From the NCBI GenBank assembly GCA_030607235.1, contig JAUWEX010000070.1, positions 1 through 6,558 of the forward strand: a DNA stretch of 6,558 bases, written 5' to 3'. Source of the stretch: Planctomycetota bacterium (lineage in GTDB: Bacteria > Planctomycetota > B129-G9). The number at the start of each line of letters is the position of its first letter. Within the stretch, counting starts at the first letter, position 1. A model generated the notes under the pieces. That model saw only the letters and a program-made list of their open reading frames with translations, had not been told where the DNA came from and made no database searches. Of this stretch, positions 6,304-6,558 are shown piece by piece. A program made the position numbers and the translations under genes.

Positions 6304-6558
6304 ATGAAGAAGCACAGGAAGAATTCAGGTTTTACGCTGATCGAACTGATGATCGTTATCGGAATTATGGTTGTCCTAATTGCCCTGGTTGCGATGGGCA
6401 TTCCCGCCGCTTTCAATATGGTTCGAAATTTACAGTGTAACAACAACCTGAAAAACATCCAAACCGCCCTGACGCGTTATGAGGACGCCTACAAACGATT
6501 GCCCGACCGCGGCGGCGACCTTGAGCTCCGCCCCGAAGTGCGCGGACCACGTCTCGAC
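6304..6558 (+). CDS. type IV prepilin / type II secretion pseudopilin-like protein, 3' end outside the window
   Basis: Eighty-five codons are visible and the frame is open at the right edge. The N-terminus is MKKHRKNSG followed by FTLIELMIVIG, the class III prepilin signal. Cleavage by the prepilin peptidase would fall between G9 and F10, leaving phenylalanine for N-methylation and the conserved glutamate at mature position 5. A hydrophobic helix follows to about residue 36. Next comes CNNNLKNIQTALTRYEDAYK (49-68) and then LPD, the 'C..NLK.I..A...Y....g.lP' pattern of short pseudopilins and of the many prepilin-like proteins of Planctomycetota and Lentisphaerota. The product would sit in the inner membrane before assembly into a pilus or pseudopilus. 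A strong promoter and ribosome binding site suggest abundant expression. Major pilin versus GspG/H-like minor pseudopilin cannot be decided without the C-terminal half. Confidence 0.9.
   Translation, partial: MKKHRKNSGFTLIELMIVIGIMVVLIALVAMGIPAAFNMVRNLQCNNNLKNIQTALTRYEDAYKRLPDRGGDLELRPEVRGPRLD

Noticed and set aside
6087..6458. Open frame of 123 codons on the minus strand beginning MFFRLLLHCKF
   Set aside because: It is antisense to the prepilin start and spans both divergent promoters and the inverted repeat. Its hydrophobic look comes from the opposite strand of the pilin helix.

Overview
The window holds four protein-coding genes and no RNA gene, CRISPR array or mobile element that I can see. 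The order is: a partial minus-strand gene (1-894), a complete plus-strand gene (1076-3448), a complete minus-strand gene (3439-6090) and a partial plus-strand gene (6304 to the right edge). This gives two divergent promoter regions (895-1075 and 6091-6303) and one tail-to-tail junction where the coding regions overlap by 10 bp. Coding DNA is clearly GC-rich, and the two divergent spacers are AT-richer and carry recognisable sigma70-type promoters.

The genes encode, left to right: a GT4-type glycosyltransferase whose C-terminus lies outside the window; an exported protein with a helical, TPR-like N-terminal part, a PQQ-like beta-propeller of about eight repeats and a proline/acid-rich tail; a large membrane protein with about 12 transmembrane helices fused to an alkaline-phosphatase-superfamily (sulfatase/phosphoethanolamine-transferase-like) domain; and the first 85 residues of a type IV prepilin-like or type II secretion pseudopilin-like protein.

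The organism looks like a Gram-negative bacterium with a GC-rich genome. From memory of family architecture, not from a search, the helical domain plus PQQ-like propeller together with a short 'CNNNLKNIQ' prepilin fits Planctomycetota or another PVC-type or deep-branching lineage best. I hold this only at moderate to low confidence. All four products belong to the envelope or to surface-polymer metabolism: sugar transfer, an exported propeller, a membrane-embedded sulfatase-like enzyme and a pilin. The alternating strands mean they do not form one operon, so a shared pathway is conjecture.

No clearly new multi-gene system is visible. The points most worth a second look are the threonine (not FGly-type cysteine) at the nucleophile position of the sulfatase-like enzyme, the inverted repeat overlapping that gene's predicted promoter, the 15-codon upstream reading frame joined by ATGA to the glycosyltransferase start, and the overlapping convergent 3' ends with no terminator between them.
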